A stretch of 13,050 bases of DNA from Candidatus Hodarchaeota archaeon (lineage in GTDB: Archaea > Asgardarchaeota > Heimdallarchaeia > Hodarchaeales > Hodarchaeaceae). The position numbers were made by a program, and so were the translations under genes. Shown in pieces: positions 1 through 7,267 of the stretch. The DNA lies in the NCBI GenBank assembly GCA_016840305.1, contig JAEOSP010000346.1:1-13050 (forward strand), given 5' to 3'. A model generated the notes under the pieces. It had not been told where the DNA came from, did no database searches, and worked only from the letters and a program-made list of their open reading frames with translations. Position 1 is the first letter of the stretch, and each line of letters opens with the position of its first letter.

Positions 1-1
1 C

Positions 2-1144
2 TCGGTCGGAAGCGACACAGCTGGTATGAAAACCAATGCTTATCTCGATAAGAAAAAGAATATGTGGATTCTCAATGGGGAAAAACGTTACATTACAAAT
101 GCCTCAATTGCAGACCAAATTATTGTATTTACAATAACGGATGATACTGTTGATAGTAAATCTGGCATGACCGCTTTCATTGTTGAACCTAACTGGTCAG
201 GATTTTCCGTGATAAAGGATTTTGATCTTTTTGGTAGAAGAGGTGTTCATAATACTCATTTCAAGATGGAAAACGTTGAAGTTCCTCCCGAAAATGTACT
301 TGGGAAGATAAACCAGGGTTTTCTTGTTTTAATGGATGAATTGGATACTGAACGTGTTGGAATAGCTGCAGAGGCACTGGGTTGCATGAGAAAACCTTTT
401 TCAGTAGCTGTTAAACACTCCACGGAACGAGTACAGTTTGGAAGACCTATATCTCGTTTTGAAGGTATATCATTTAAAGTGGCCGATATGGCTATGCTTA
501 TGCGTGCATCAAGACTCATGACTGTGTCAGCTGCCCGTATGATAGAAAACGGTCTACCAGCAACTAAAGAGGCAACGATGGCAAAACTATTCGCTACAGA
601 AGCTTCTGTTAAGGTAACTGATATGGCTATTCAAATACTGGGTGGAGAAGGATACGTCAAAGATTTTTCAGGAATAGAAAAATTCTATCGGGATGCTAGA
701 TTGGGTACGATTGGAGGAGGAACAAGTGAGATCATGAGATTTCTGATTCAACGGGAAGTTTATATCCAACAGAAAAGAGGGAGAACCAAGATAGGTTTAC
801 CAGTTGATATTGATTTCTCAACCTTAATGAGTCGAATTCCCAAGGGATTTCGTGTTGACAGGGCGAAAGGAGTGGCAGCCTTAATTCAATTCGATTTTTC
901 GGATTCTGATAATTGGCTCTTAGAGATCAAAAATCAAGAGTGTAGGGTAGAACAAGGTCGATCAGAAAACGCAATTATGACCGTGAAAACTACTTCCGAT
1001 ATCTGGAGACAAATTCTTTTGGGTGAAATGGATGCTATGCAGGCTATGATGGCTGAAAAGGTTGAAATATCTACAGATGACATGGATTTACTCATGAGGT
1101 TCGCAAGGATGTTTAAATTCTCAGCAGAAACTCTTTTGCAATAA
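2..1144 (+). CDS. Acyl-CoA dehydrogenase with C-terminal SCP2 sterol/lipid-carrier domain (5' partial)
   Basis: FAD-dependent acyl-CoA dehydrogenase, expected to introduce the alpha-beta double bond into an acyl-CoA in the cytoplasm. The gene starts outside the window: the frame is open to base 2 and reads the family motif GSDTAGMKT, so the ATG at 26 is internal. Counting from that ATG, the signature ERVQFGRPI lies near residues 134-142 and GGEGY...FYRDAR near 206-225. The usual catalytic Glu just before GTS is Gly (IGGGTSEI, about 229-236). A Glu in ELDTER (E109) instead sits where isovaleryl-CoA and long-chain acyl-CoA dehydrogenases carry their base. Dehydrogenase similarity ends near residue 250. 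Residues about 265-372 look like an SCP2 domain (VAALIQFDFSDSDNWLLEIK, then a late ILLGEMDAMQAMM helix), which binds lipids or acyl-CoA. The aldehyde dehydrogenase follows 27 bases later. The dehydrogenase call is firm; the SCP2 call is fairly firm; substrate length is unknown. Confidence 0.93.
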   Translation, partial: SVGSDTAGMKTNAYLDKKKNMWILNGEKRYITNASIADQIIVFTITDDTVDSKSGMTAFIVEPNWSGFSVIKDFDLFGRRGVHNTHFKMENVEVPPENVLGKINQGFLVLMDELDTERVGIAAEALGCMRKPFSVAVKHSTERVQFGRPISRFEGISFKVADMAMLMRASRLMTVSAARMIENGLPATKEATMAKLFATEASVKVTDMAIQILGGEGYVKDFSGIEKFYRDARLGTIGGGTSEIMRFLIQREVYIQQKRGRTKIGLPVDIDFSTLMSRIPKGFRVDRAKGVAALIQFDFSDSDNWLLEIKNQECRVEQGRSENAIMTVKTTSDIWRQILLGEMDAMQAMMAEKVEISTDDMDLLMRFARMFKFSAETLLQ

Positions 1145-1156
1145 ATAGGATAATTT

Positions 1157-1160
1157 GGAG
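1157..1160 (+). promoter_or_regulatory. Weak ribosome binding site (GGAG) for the aldehyde dehydrogenase
   Basis: GGAG lies 11 bases upstream of the ATG at 1172, inside the short gap after the acyl-CoA dehydrogenase. The spacing is slightly long, but it supports this start and internal translation of a shared transcript. Confidence 0.4.
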
Positions 1161-1171
1161 TTTTATTACAT

Positions 1172-2827
1172 ATGAAAATTTTTGGTCATTTGATTAAGGG
1201 TAACATTGTCGAAGATAGTAAACGAATGGGTTCTTTTCCAAATGTTGAAAAAACCATTTCAGACCCAAGAATCCTCTATGCCTCTGCTTTGGAAAATCAA
1301 AGTTCGCTGAATAAAATTCTTTCACGAAGATTCACTAATTTCCTCCCAGAAAAATCCCCAGAGATCCGTCTTTTAAAAGATTATATCCGTGTACACGGTT
1401 ATCCAGAAGCAAAGAGTTCTGAAATTGCCGACATAGAATATGCTAAGTTTACTATTGGAGGAGTTTCTGAAACAGCTGAAGCTGTGAATGAAGCAGTAAA
1501 AATAAAACATCTTATGCATCGTGATTTGAATAAAAACGGTAAAGGTTTGTCATTAGAGGATCGGGGTGAGAGCGTGTCTGTAATGTCAAAGTTTATGTGG
1601 AATAATTATGAAAAATTCAAGTCTATCGCAATTGCAGAGGGTACACCAGTTAAATTATTTGATTGGCAAGCAACTAATGTCTTTAAAGCATTAAACAAGG
1701 ATCTAGTTGAGTTTGCATCATCACGTCTAATCTCCAAAGAAATTCCATGTGCCACAGAAGGAGAACAAACTTTTCTACATCGTTATCCCTTTGGAGCTGT
1801 TGGCATATTTCCTCCTTACAATGCAGCTCTTGGATTAGGATTTCTTGCCATCTTCTCCTCCTACTTTGCTGGTAATGCCACAGTTACACGAACCCCAACT
1901 AGAGTACCTCTCACGAATATGGAATTGGCATATGTTCTAAAAGATGTAATGGAAGAAATGGATTATCCAATAAGTGCTTTCCAAGCTGTAATAGGTTCTG
2001 GAAGACCTATTGCAAATTATATGGTCAATGAATCTCCTTTAAACGCCATGGTCTACTATGGCGATTCTGATGTTGGATTAAGGCTTATGAGTAAAGCGGT
2101 AAGACGTGGGATGCACTTTGTTCCAGAGCTTGCTGGCTCAGGAGCCAGTTTAGTTTGGAAAGATATTAACATTGAGAAAATTACTGATTATATTATTCAT
2201 GCAAGATTCTTTGGGAGTGGTCAGATCTGTCTTGCTGCTAAAAGGTTATTTCTACACGAAGAGATTTATGATGACTTCATTCGTATCTTATCTGAAAAGG
2301 CTGATAAACTTAAACCTGGTCTTCCATCAGATCCAAATACTGATCTCCCTCTAATAGGGACACGCGCTCTTTATCAAATAATTGATATGACAAATGAAGC
2401 TCTGAAAAAGGGAGCTAACTTAGAAACAGGTGGTTATCGAATGAATTTCGCTGGTGAGAGAGATGAGGCAGGACTATTTTATAAACCAACTATTCTTTCA
2501 GATGTTGATTTGAGTTGCAAGATGTGGTATCATGAAACTTTTGGCCCTGTATTACCCGTAATGAAAATTAAGGATTTTGATCAGGCAATTACTCAAGCTA
2601 ACGATTCCCCTTATGGACTACGTACTTCTGTCTACTCTGATGATCCAGTAATCACCAATCGATTTTTTGATGAAATTCAAGCTCCTGGTGTAGCAATTAA
2701 TACCGATCATCTTCATTTTGATGATTTCTATCCTCATCTTGGTGGTTTGAAAACCTCTGGAATTTTTGGGGGAAAATATTTCTATGAAGTCCTTTCCTAC
2801 CTGAAATATCGTCATATTCCCTCTTAG
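1172..2827 (+). CDS. Aldehyde dehydrogenase family protein (NAD(P)-dependent)
   Basis: Oxidises an aldehyde or semialdehyde to the acid (or CoA ester) with NAD(P)+. The 551-residue protein carries the family's catalytic set: oxyanion Asn in FPPYNAAL (N217), general base Glu in PELAGSGAS (E319), nucleophilic Cys in GSGQICLAAKR (C353) and the cofactor Glu in HETFGPVLPV (E455). About 50 extra residues lie ahead of the usual family start, a layout similar in length to pyrroline-5-carboxylate dehydrogenases, although I do not see their diagnostic residues. The cofactor-loop lysine of the usual KPSE motif is replaced: the segment reads TRTPTRVPLT (about 239-248), with Arg at the Lys position. It lies 27 bases after the acyl-CoA dehydrogenase and 30 bases before a HAD hydrolase, so all three are probably cotranscribed, suggesting a role in degrading acyl or aldehyde compounds. 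Substrate and NAD versus NADP preference cannot be settled from sequence. Confidence 0.93.
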   Translation: MKIFGHLIKGNIVEDSKRMGSFPNVEKTISDPRILYASALENQSSLNKILSRRFTNFLPEKSPEIRLLKDYIRVHGYPEAKSSEIADIEYAKFTIGGVSETAEAVNEAVKIKHLMHRDLNKNGKGLSLEDRGESVSVMSKFMWNNYEKFKSIAIAEGTPVKLFDWQATNVFKALNKDLVEFASSRLISKEIPCATEGEQTFLHRYPFGAVGIFPPYNAALGLGFLAIFSSYFAGNATVTRTPTRVPLTNMELAYVLKDVMEEMDYPISAFQAVIGSGRPIANYMVNESPLNAMVYYGDSDVGLRLMSKAVRRGMHFVPELAGSGASLVWKDINIEKITDYIIHARFFGSGQICLAAKRLFLHEEIYDDFIRILSEKADKLKPGLPSDPNTDLPLIGTRALYQIIDMTNEALKKGANLETGGYRMNFAGERDEAGLFYKPTILSDVDLSCKMWYHETFGPVLPVMKIKDFDQAITQANDSPYGLRTSVYSDDPVITNRFFDEIQAPGVAINTDHLHFDDFYPHLGGLKTSGIFGGKYFYEVLSYLKYRHIPS

Positions 2828-2857
2828 TAGAACTCTTTTACTTAATGATGTGCTTGT

Positions 2858-3616
2858 ATGTCAGATATCAAAATAATATCTCTTGATCTTTTTGAAACGC
2901 TTGTACATTTTGAAGCTAAAATGTTTGATTCACGCAGTGCCTTAGATAAAGCACTGAAATCAGTAGTAACTGTTCCTGATATCCCTTTCGAAACTGTCTA
3001 CAGCCAATATCAGCAAATTGTGAGAGAAAAAATGCGTGATTATTTTTCAGAAGAAGAATTCCGTAATGATGAGATTATCCTAGAAATTTGGAAAACGAAC
3101 AAAATACAGATTAATCCAGAACTTAAAAAACTAGCATTTACCATAATGTCATCTTATTTTAGTGAAGTTAGTCATCTAGTTCAACCATTTCCAGGTGTAT
3201 ATGATACTTTACAGTTCTTATTGGATCATGGTATGCAATTAGTGCTTGTTTCAAATCATTCCTGGTCTCAGAACGGATGGGAATTAGTAGAACTTTACAA
3301 TTTCAAAAAATATTTTACAGAAATTATTTTTTCCGCTGATATTGGTTATAAAAAACCTTCTTCAAAAATATTTGATGTTATGAAAAATTCATTTCCTGAC
3401 TATAATGCCAGTGAAATTTTGCATATCGGTGATGATATCCAAGCGGATGTATATGGAGCATTGAAATACGGAATAAAAGCTATTTGGATTAAAAACACTA
3501 AGTATTTGGATCTAGAAACTATTATTTCTGATCATCCTAACTATCTAGGCTCAATTAGCTCAATCCAAGAAGTATCAACCATTTTAGCAAAATCGAAAAA
3601 TCAAGATAAACCTTAA
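2858..3616 (+). CDS. HAD superfamily hydrolase (haloacid dehalogenase-like phosphatase)
   Basis: Cytoplasmic hydrolase of the HAD superfamily, most members of which remove phosphate from small metabolites. All four motifs are visible in 252 residues: motif I ISLDLFETL with nucleophile D10, motif II LVLVSNHS (S132), motif III lysine in GYKKPSSKIF (K166) and motif IV HIGDDIQADV (D192, D193, D197). The second acidic residue of the usual DxD motif is Phe (DLF), a variant common in the dehalogenase-like branch. A helical cap (about 20-105) sits between motifs I and II, as in cap-C1 members. The start ATG has no clear Shine-Dalgarno site. It follows the aldehyde dehydrogenase by 30 bases and is probably in the same operon. 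Substrate unknown. Confidence 0.9.
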   Translation: MSDIKIISLDLFETLVHFEAKMFDSRSALDKALKSVVTVPDIPFETVYSQYQQIVREKMRDYFSEEEFRNDEIILEIWKTNKIQINPELKKLAFTIMSSYFSEVSHLVQPFPGVYDTLQFLLDHGMQLVLVSNHSWSQNGWELVELYNFKKYFTEIIFSADIGYKKPSSKIFDVMKNSFPDYNASEILHIGDDIQADVYGALKYGIKAIWIKNTKYLDLETIISDHPNYLGSISSIQEVSTILAKSKNQDKP

Positions 3617-3622
3617 CAGCTG

Positions 3623-3634
3623 AAAATATTTAAG
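3623..3634 (+). promoter_or_regulatory. Candidate archaeal TATA-like box ahead of the HD-domain gene
   Basis: The A/T run AAAATATTTAAG sits about 80-90 bases upstream of the ATG at 3713, in the only sizeable gap (96 bp) of the left gene block. Archaeal TATA boxes lie about 25 bases before the transcript start, which would leave a leader of roughly 55 bases. A 5-bp inverted repeat TGAGT...ACTCA (about 3649-3665) lies in that leader. In AT-rich DNA such boxes occur by chance, so this is tentative. Confidence 0.25.
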
Positions 3635-3712
3635 GCAAATTCGTAGAATGAGTAAAAATAACTCACTATACAGGATCAATCGCTGAAATTAAGAAGTGTC
3701 TGTTTAATCGTA

Positions 3713-4297
3713 ATGATGGATTTGGAAATAATGACAGATAGAAGAAAATATATCGAAGAGCAGTTCGGATCTCTTTTAGAGCAAGTTTCTGATAAAGACC
3801 TTATTGAAAAGACCTATAATGTTATATTAGAGCTGATGGAACAAGGTAACGGTGGAAAAGGTTGGAATGACTGGTCTATGCCCTTTACTTTAAATATGGA
3901 ATTTGATCCTAAATATACCCTCGCACATCACACATTTTATGTGACAAAAATAGCCTTAGACGCTGCAAAAACGTTTGAATCCGCAATGGGTATTCCAATT
4001 AATTATGATCATTTAATTATAGGGGGAATCCTCCATGATGTAGCCAAACTCACTGAATCTGAATTACTAGATGATGGAACGTACTCCAAAGATACAGATA
4101 ACTTCAGACGTTTTCGTCATCCAAGCTATGGAGCGATGGTAGCAAAGCAACATGGATTTCCAGATGAAATCTGTCACATTATTCTTACTCATGCTGCAGA
4201 GGGGAATGCTCTATTTCGAAGTAAAGAAGCACAACTCCTTCATAGAGCTGATTTTATTTATTATGGAACACTGAGAAGCCATTTAGGATTGAAATGA
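3713..4297 (+). CDS. HD-domain metal-dependent phosphohydrolase
   Basis: Small (194-residue) HD-domain protein, a fold that uses a His/Asp-bound metal pair to hydrolyse phosphoester bonds, commonly in nucleotides. The motif set is complete: AHHTFYV (H72/H73), the doublet ILHDVAK (H108-D109), FRHPSYG (H136), ILTHAAE (H160) and a late Asp in LLHRADFIYY (D180). Helical N-terminal residues 1-60 precede the core. No partner or sensor domain is present, so a free-standing nucleotidase or small-molecule phosphohydrolase is likelier than a cyclic-dinucleotide enzyme. The start could be the ATG at 3713, 3716 or 3731; the motifs do not decide. It is followed 37 bases later by the isocitrate dehydrogenase-like gene and is probably cotranscribed with it. 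Substrate unknown. Confidence 0.85.
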   Translation: MMDLEIMTDRRKYIEEQFGSLLEQVSDKDLIEKTYNVILELMEQGNGGKGWNDWSMPFTLNMEFDPKYTLAHHTFYVTKIALDAAKTFESAMGIPINYDHLIIGGILHDVAKLTESELLDDGTYSKDTDNFRRFRHPSYGAMVAKQHGFPDEICHIILTHAAEGNALFRSKEAQLLHRADFIYYGTLRSHLGLK

Positions 4298-4334
4298 AGA
4301 AAGAAATCAAAAAAAATAGTAAAGGGAAAAGATT

Positions 4335-5471
4335 ATGACAAAAAAGTATAAAATTGCATTTTTACCTGGAGATGGAATAGGGGTCGATGTATTAGAAGCT
4401 TCACGTGCAGTTTTGGACGTAGCTGATTTCGATGCGGAATATATCCCTCTTGATATAGGGTTTAAAATTTTTGAAGCTGAAGGGGAACCTTTACCCCAAA
4501 GAACAATTGATGCATTAAAGGAATGCGATGCTGCTCTATTCGGAGCTATTACAAGCAAACCCCGATCCGATCCAAGTGTTCAGAAAGTTGAGAAAAAATT
4601 TGGTGTAACTTACCGATCTCCAATTGTACGATTAAGGCAGGTATTCGATCTATATAGTAACATGCGTCCTTCTAAAAGCTACAAAGGAAATCCACTTAAC
4701 TTTCGTAAGATTGATGGGAGTATACCCAACATAGATATCGTAACTTTTAGGGAGAACACTGAAGGTCTCTATTCAGGACTTGAATTTGAGTCGTTGATTC
4801 CTGAGTTAAAAAATATTGAAGGATTCAAGAAATTTCAAGAAAGAACAGGCACTGCTGATGAAGATATCCGAATAAGCTGTAGAGTGTTCACTCGCAATGG
4901 TTGTGAACGAATAATAAGGAAAGCTTTCGAATATGCAAAAACAACTGGTAGGAATAAGGTAACTGTGGTTCATAAGGCAAATGTTATACGTGCTACTGAT
5001 GGAATGTTCCTAGAAATTGCTAAAGCTGTAGCAAAGGACTATCCAGATGTTGAATGGTGGGATGAAAATATAGATGCTACTGCAATGTGGCTTATTAAGC
5101 GTCCTGAGTCTTATTCAGTTATAGTTTCATCTAACATGTTTGGAGATATTATTACTGATCAGGCAGCCATGTTAACAGGAGGACTTGGTTTTGCTGCTTC
5201 TGCTTCTACTTCCAAAACTATGGGAGTATTCGAGCCTAATCATGGTAGTGCTCCTAAATATGCAGGTCAAAATAAAGTAAACCCAATTGCAGCTTTGAAA
5301 TCGATTGCATTGATGTGGGAATGGCTAGGGAGAACTGACTTATCAGAAAAACTTGAGAAAGCTATAGCTAAGAATGTTGCAGAAGGAAAAGTTCGTACCT
5401 ACGATATGGGAGGATCAAGTTCTACAACTGACGTAGCAAACGACATCGCAAGAATTTTTAAGGGATTATGA
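4335..5471 (+). CDS. Isocitrate/isopropylmalate dehydrogenase family enzyme, NADP-type cofactor signature
   Basis: Metal-dependent beta-decarboxylating hydroxyacid dehydrogenase (378 residues). Visible family elements are FLPGDGIGVDVLEA (9-22), the substrate loop YRSPIVRLRQVFDLY with S95 and R101, R111 in NMRP, FRENTEGLYSG with R139 and Y146, the catalytic Lys in VHKANVIRATDG (K214), and metal aspartates in NIDATAM (D247) and NMFGDIITD (D271, D275). The cofactor loop reads GSAPKYAGQNKVNP. K308-Y309 match the Lys-Tyr pair that sets NADP specificity in Escherichia coli isocitrate dehydrogenase, where isopropylmalate dehydrogenases have Asp. The loop SPIVRLR lacks that enzyme's isocitrate-binding Asn (Ile here) and resembles archaeal isopropylmalate/homoisocitrate enzymes. 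The substrate is therefore open: isocitrate, homoisocitrate, isopropylmalate or a relative. GGGA at 4324-4327 is a plausible ribosome site. Confidence 0.9.
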   Translation: MTKKYKIAFLPGDGIGVDVLEASRAVLDVADFDAEYIPLDIGFKIFEAEGEPLPQRTIDALKECDAALFGAITSKPRSDPSVQKVEKKFGVTYRSPIVRLRQVFDLYSNMRPSKSYKGNPLNFRKIDGSIPNIDIVTFRENTEGLYSGLEFESLIPELKNIEGFKKFQERTGTADEDIRISCRVFTRNGCERIIRKAFEYAKTTGRNKVTVVHKANVIRATDGMFLEIAKAVAKDYPDVEWWDENIDATAMWLIKRPESYSVIVSSNMFGDIITDQAAMLTGGLGFAASASTSKTMGVFEPNHGSAPKYAGQNKVNPIAALKSIALMWEWLGRTDLSEKLEKAIAKNVAEGKVRTYDMGGSSSTTDVANDIARIFKGL

Positions 5472-5474
5472 TCT

Positions 5475-5500
5475 CTTATTTTCCTTTTTTTCTTTTCCCC
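5475..5500 (+). terminator. T-rich intrinsic-type archaeal terminator
   Basis: Just after the stop of the isocitrate dehydrogenase-like gene there is a pyrimidine tract with a run of seven T followed by four T, and no strong stem. Archaeal RNA polymerase terminates on such T-runs. It lies in the 29-bp convergent gap, so it most likely ends the left + strand operon. Confidence 0.5.
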
Positions 5501-6025
5501 TTAGTGTGAAATTTCGTTCCTTCTATCTTTGGGAATGATAACTGAATATTGACCTTTTGCATGACTATTACGTAATTTTAAAATGTTTATTCCTAATCCA
5601 TAACAAATAATCTTTTTACTTGGTTTAATTTTAATGAAAGTCATTGAATCCTGCCATTCAGATTGTAAAGCTCCCTCTAGCATCCTTCGAAGGAATCTAT
5701 CTTTTCTAAACACTTCATTAGGCTCTGGATTTTCAAGAGGAACCAGCTCGGCCTCCCCCTGAAAATAGACACTCAATGAGGGGGCAAAACGGATATAGTA
5801 ATGGGGGAAAGGTATGAGAAAAGAGATAAAGGGATTACTTCTAATATTCCTCACCTTAACATAAGATTTGCTTGTGACTGCGTATAGAGCAAATTTTGAT
5901 TCGGGTGGAGAAACACCATACAATATCCCAGTTGAATGTGGCCTTCCTTTGGGGCTTACTGTACTGAGAACACCGAATGTTTTCTGACGAATTTTATTCT
6001 CCACATATTTAAATGTCTGTTTCAT
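5501..6025 (-). CDS. Pyridoxamine 5'-phosphate oxidase-like split-barrel protein (FMN- or F420-binding family)
   Basis: Small soluble protein (174 residues from this ATG) of the split-barrel flavin-reductase type, which binds FMN, F420 or heme. The pattern seen is an N-terminal helix (about 1-15), the strand FGVLSTVSPKGRPHSTGILY (about 17-36), FALYAVTSKSYVKVRNIRSN (about 46-65), the helix-and-strand signature after which barrel strands SFLIPFPHYYIRF and YFQGEAELV follow, and a C-terminal FIKIKPSKKIICYG strand pair. The cofactor cannot be assigned by eye. Starts: ATG at 6025 is chosen; an in-frame TTG at 6034 lies close behind an AGAAGGAA site and would add three residues. It is convergent with the isocitrate dehydrogenase-like gene and divergent from the histidine kinase, so it is a single-gene transcript. 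Function unknown beyond likely oxidoreduction or cofactor binding. Confidence 0.82.
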   Translation of the reverse strand: MKQTFKYVENKIRQKTFGVLSTVSPKGRPHSTGILYGVSPPESKFALYAVTSKSYVKVRNIRSNPFISFLIPFPHYYIRFAPSLSVYFQGEAELVPLENPEPNEVFRKDRFLRRMLEGALQSEWQDSMTFIKIKPSKKIICYGLGINILKLRNSHAKGQYSVIIPKDRRNEISH

Positions 6026-6061
6026 GATTTTCAACTTTCCTTCTTATCAAATACGTGATTT

Positions 6062-6082
6062 AAAAAACTTAACCAGTTTTTT
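6062..6082. repeat. Perfect 7-bp inverted repeat in the divergent spacer (possible operator)
   Basis: AAAAAAC at 6062-6068 and GTTTTTT at 6076-6082 are exact inverted copies around a 7-base centre. The repeat lies 37 bases upstream of the ATG of the - strand split-barrel gene, close to where its transcript could start. A regulator-binding site or a small hairpin are both possible; A/T-run arms could arise by chance. Confidence 0.35.
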
Positions 6083-6110
6083 CCTATCCGATAAATTCAG
6101 TTATGGCAAT

Positions 6111-6119
6111 TATTTAAAT
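6111..6119 (+). promoter_or_regulatory. Candidate TATA box for the histidine kinase gene
   Basis: TATTTAAAT, close to the archaeal TATA consensus, lies 75 bases upstream of the kinase ATG. Immediately downstream is a second short inverted repeat, GCGGA (6127-6131) and TCCGC (6148-6152), which would lie around the predicted transcript start. The sequence alone does not prove promoter use. Confidence 0.3.
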
Positions 6120-6193
6120 TCCTCAAGCGGAGTATTAATAATTGGAGTCCGCAGTTTAGCTATTAGTACACTATCATTAACGGTGTTATAACA

Positions 6194-7267
6194 ATGAATC
6201 TCTTGGTTTACAGCAATATCTTAAAATTTAAAGCATACTCGCATACTTTATTCAGCTTAACGACAACCCAAATTGACCCTAATCATCTTTTCTGGCTTAC
6301 TTCAAACATTTTAACATTCTTAGTTATAATTGGGGGAATATTATTAGTCATTCTGGGCATGAGAAGAACAGAAACTCTCAAAACGGGAGCTGGTCCTTGG
6401 GTTATTTCTGGTTTAGCATTTACATTACCTACAACACTAAACGAAATTTTTGATGAACTTGAAATTATACTGACGAGTGATTTTTATCCAGATAACCTCT
6501 ACCAATTCTTTTTTACTTTCACTCCAGCTTTCCTGTTATTTGCAGCAATTTTACTAACAATTGGTTTGTACCGCCAATTTCTTATCGGTGAACATTTTCA
6601 TCAAAATCTTGTAACAAAAAATCTAGAACTTGACTCTCAAAGGCAAGAATTAAGCAATTTTGCTCATACTTTATCCCATGATTTACGTAATGAATTATCA
6701 TTGATTCAATCTACTTTGGATCTCATTGATAGAAAAAAGGACTGTGATAAAAGGGACATTGATCTTCTCAGGCGTCGCACAAATCTTATATCGTCTTTAC
6801 TCAATCGTTCCGTTTCTTTAGCTGATGCAGGATTGATCATTGGCTCGAAAAAAACAGTAAATCTGAATAAATTATTTCAAGAAGTCTCAGAGGCAGTTGT
6901 GCCTTCATCTGTGAAAGTAAAAATAATTGATCTACCGCCTGTTGTAGCTGATCGAGAAAAATTATATCAGGTTCTAAAAAACATTCTTGAAAACGCAGTG
7001 CTTCATTCAAATCCAAAACAAATAGATATCACTGCTGAAATTGAAGAAAACGAAGTCCAAATTCGAATTGCGAATGATGGAAAACCTATCCAGCCAGAAA
7101 TTCGGGGTAAAATGTTTAAAGAGGATTTCTCAAAGGAAGGGTTGGGGTTAAAGATAATTCAACGAATAATTGAAGCTCATGGTTGGAAAATATCTGTTAA
7201 TGCAAATGGAAGAACTTTCATAATAACAATCCCAATTTTAGGAAAAAATTCCAAGAATGTGCTGTGA
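6194..7267 (+). CDS. Membrane-bound sensor histidine kinase
   Basis: Sensor kinase (357 residues) that should autophosphorylate on His and pass phosphate to a response regulator. The N-terminal third is membrane-embedded: hydrophobic spans at about 35-56, 68-90 (weaker, with an acidic end) and 107-130. A short coiled linker (about 133-155) leads to the H-box HTLSHDLRNELSLI with phospho-acceptor H162. The ATPase domain has the N-box NILENAVLHS (N267), G1 box IANDGKPI (D295, G296) and G2 box EGLGLKII (316-319). No PAS, HAMP or extracellular domain is present, so the membrane spans themselves or a partner may sense the signal. No response regulator is seen in the window, making it an orphan here. 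Its TGA stop overlaps the GTG start of the MoaD-like gene by four bases, implying translational coupling. Confidence 0.9.
   Translation: MNLLVYSNILKFKAYSHTLFSLTTTQIDPNHLFWLTSNILTFLVIIGGILLVILGMRRTETLKTGAGPWVISGLAFTLPTTLNEIFDELEIILTSDFYPDNLYQFFFTFTPAFLLFAAILLTIGLYRQFLIGEHFHQNLVTKNLELDSQRQELSNFAHTLSHDLRNELSLIQSTLDLIDRKKDCDKRDIDLLRRRTNLISSLLNRSVSLADAGLIIGSKKTVNLNKLFQEVSEAVVPSSVKVKIIDLPPVVADREKLYQVLKNILENAVLHSNPKQIDITAEIEENEVQIRIANDGKPIQPEIRGKMFKEDFSKEGLGLKIIQRIIEAHGWKISVNANGRTFIITIPILGKNSKNVL

Noticed and set aside
26..28. ATG at 26 as the start of the acyl-CoA dehydrogenase
   Set aside because: The frame is open to base 2 and upstream codons read the conserved GSDTAG motif that precedes MKT in this family, so the gene is cut by the window edge.
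3645..3668. TGAGT...ACTCA inverted repeat as a terminator after the HAD gene
   Set aside because: Only a 5-bp stem with a 6-7 base loop and no following T-run; too weak to call.
4307..4558. Minus-strand open frame opposite the start of the isocitrate dehydrogenase-like gene
   Set aside because: Lies inside a clearly conserved gene on the + strand; its Ser-rich translation has no domain features.
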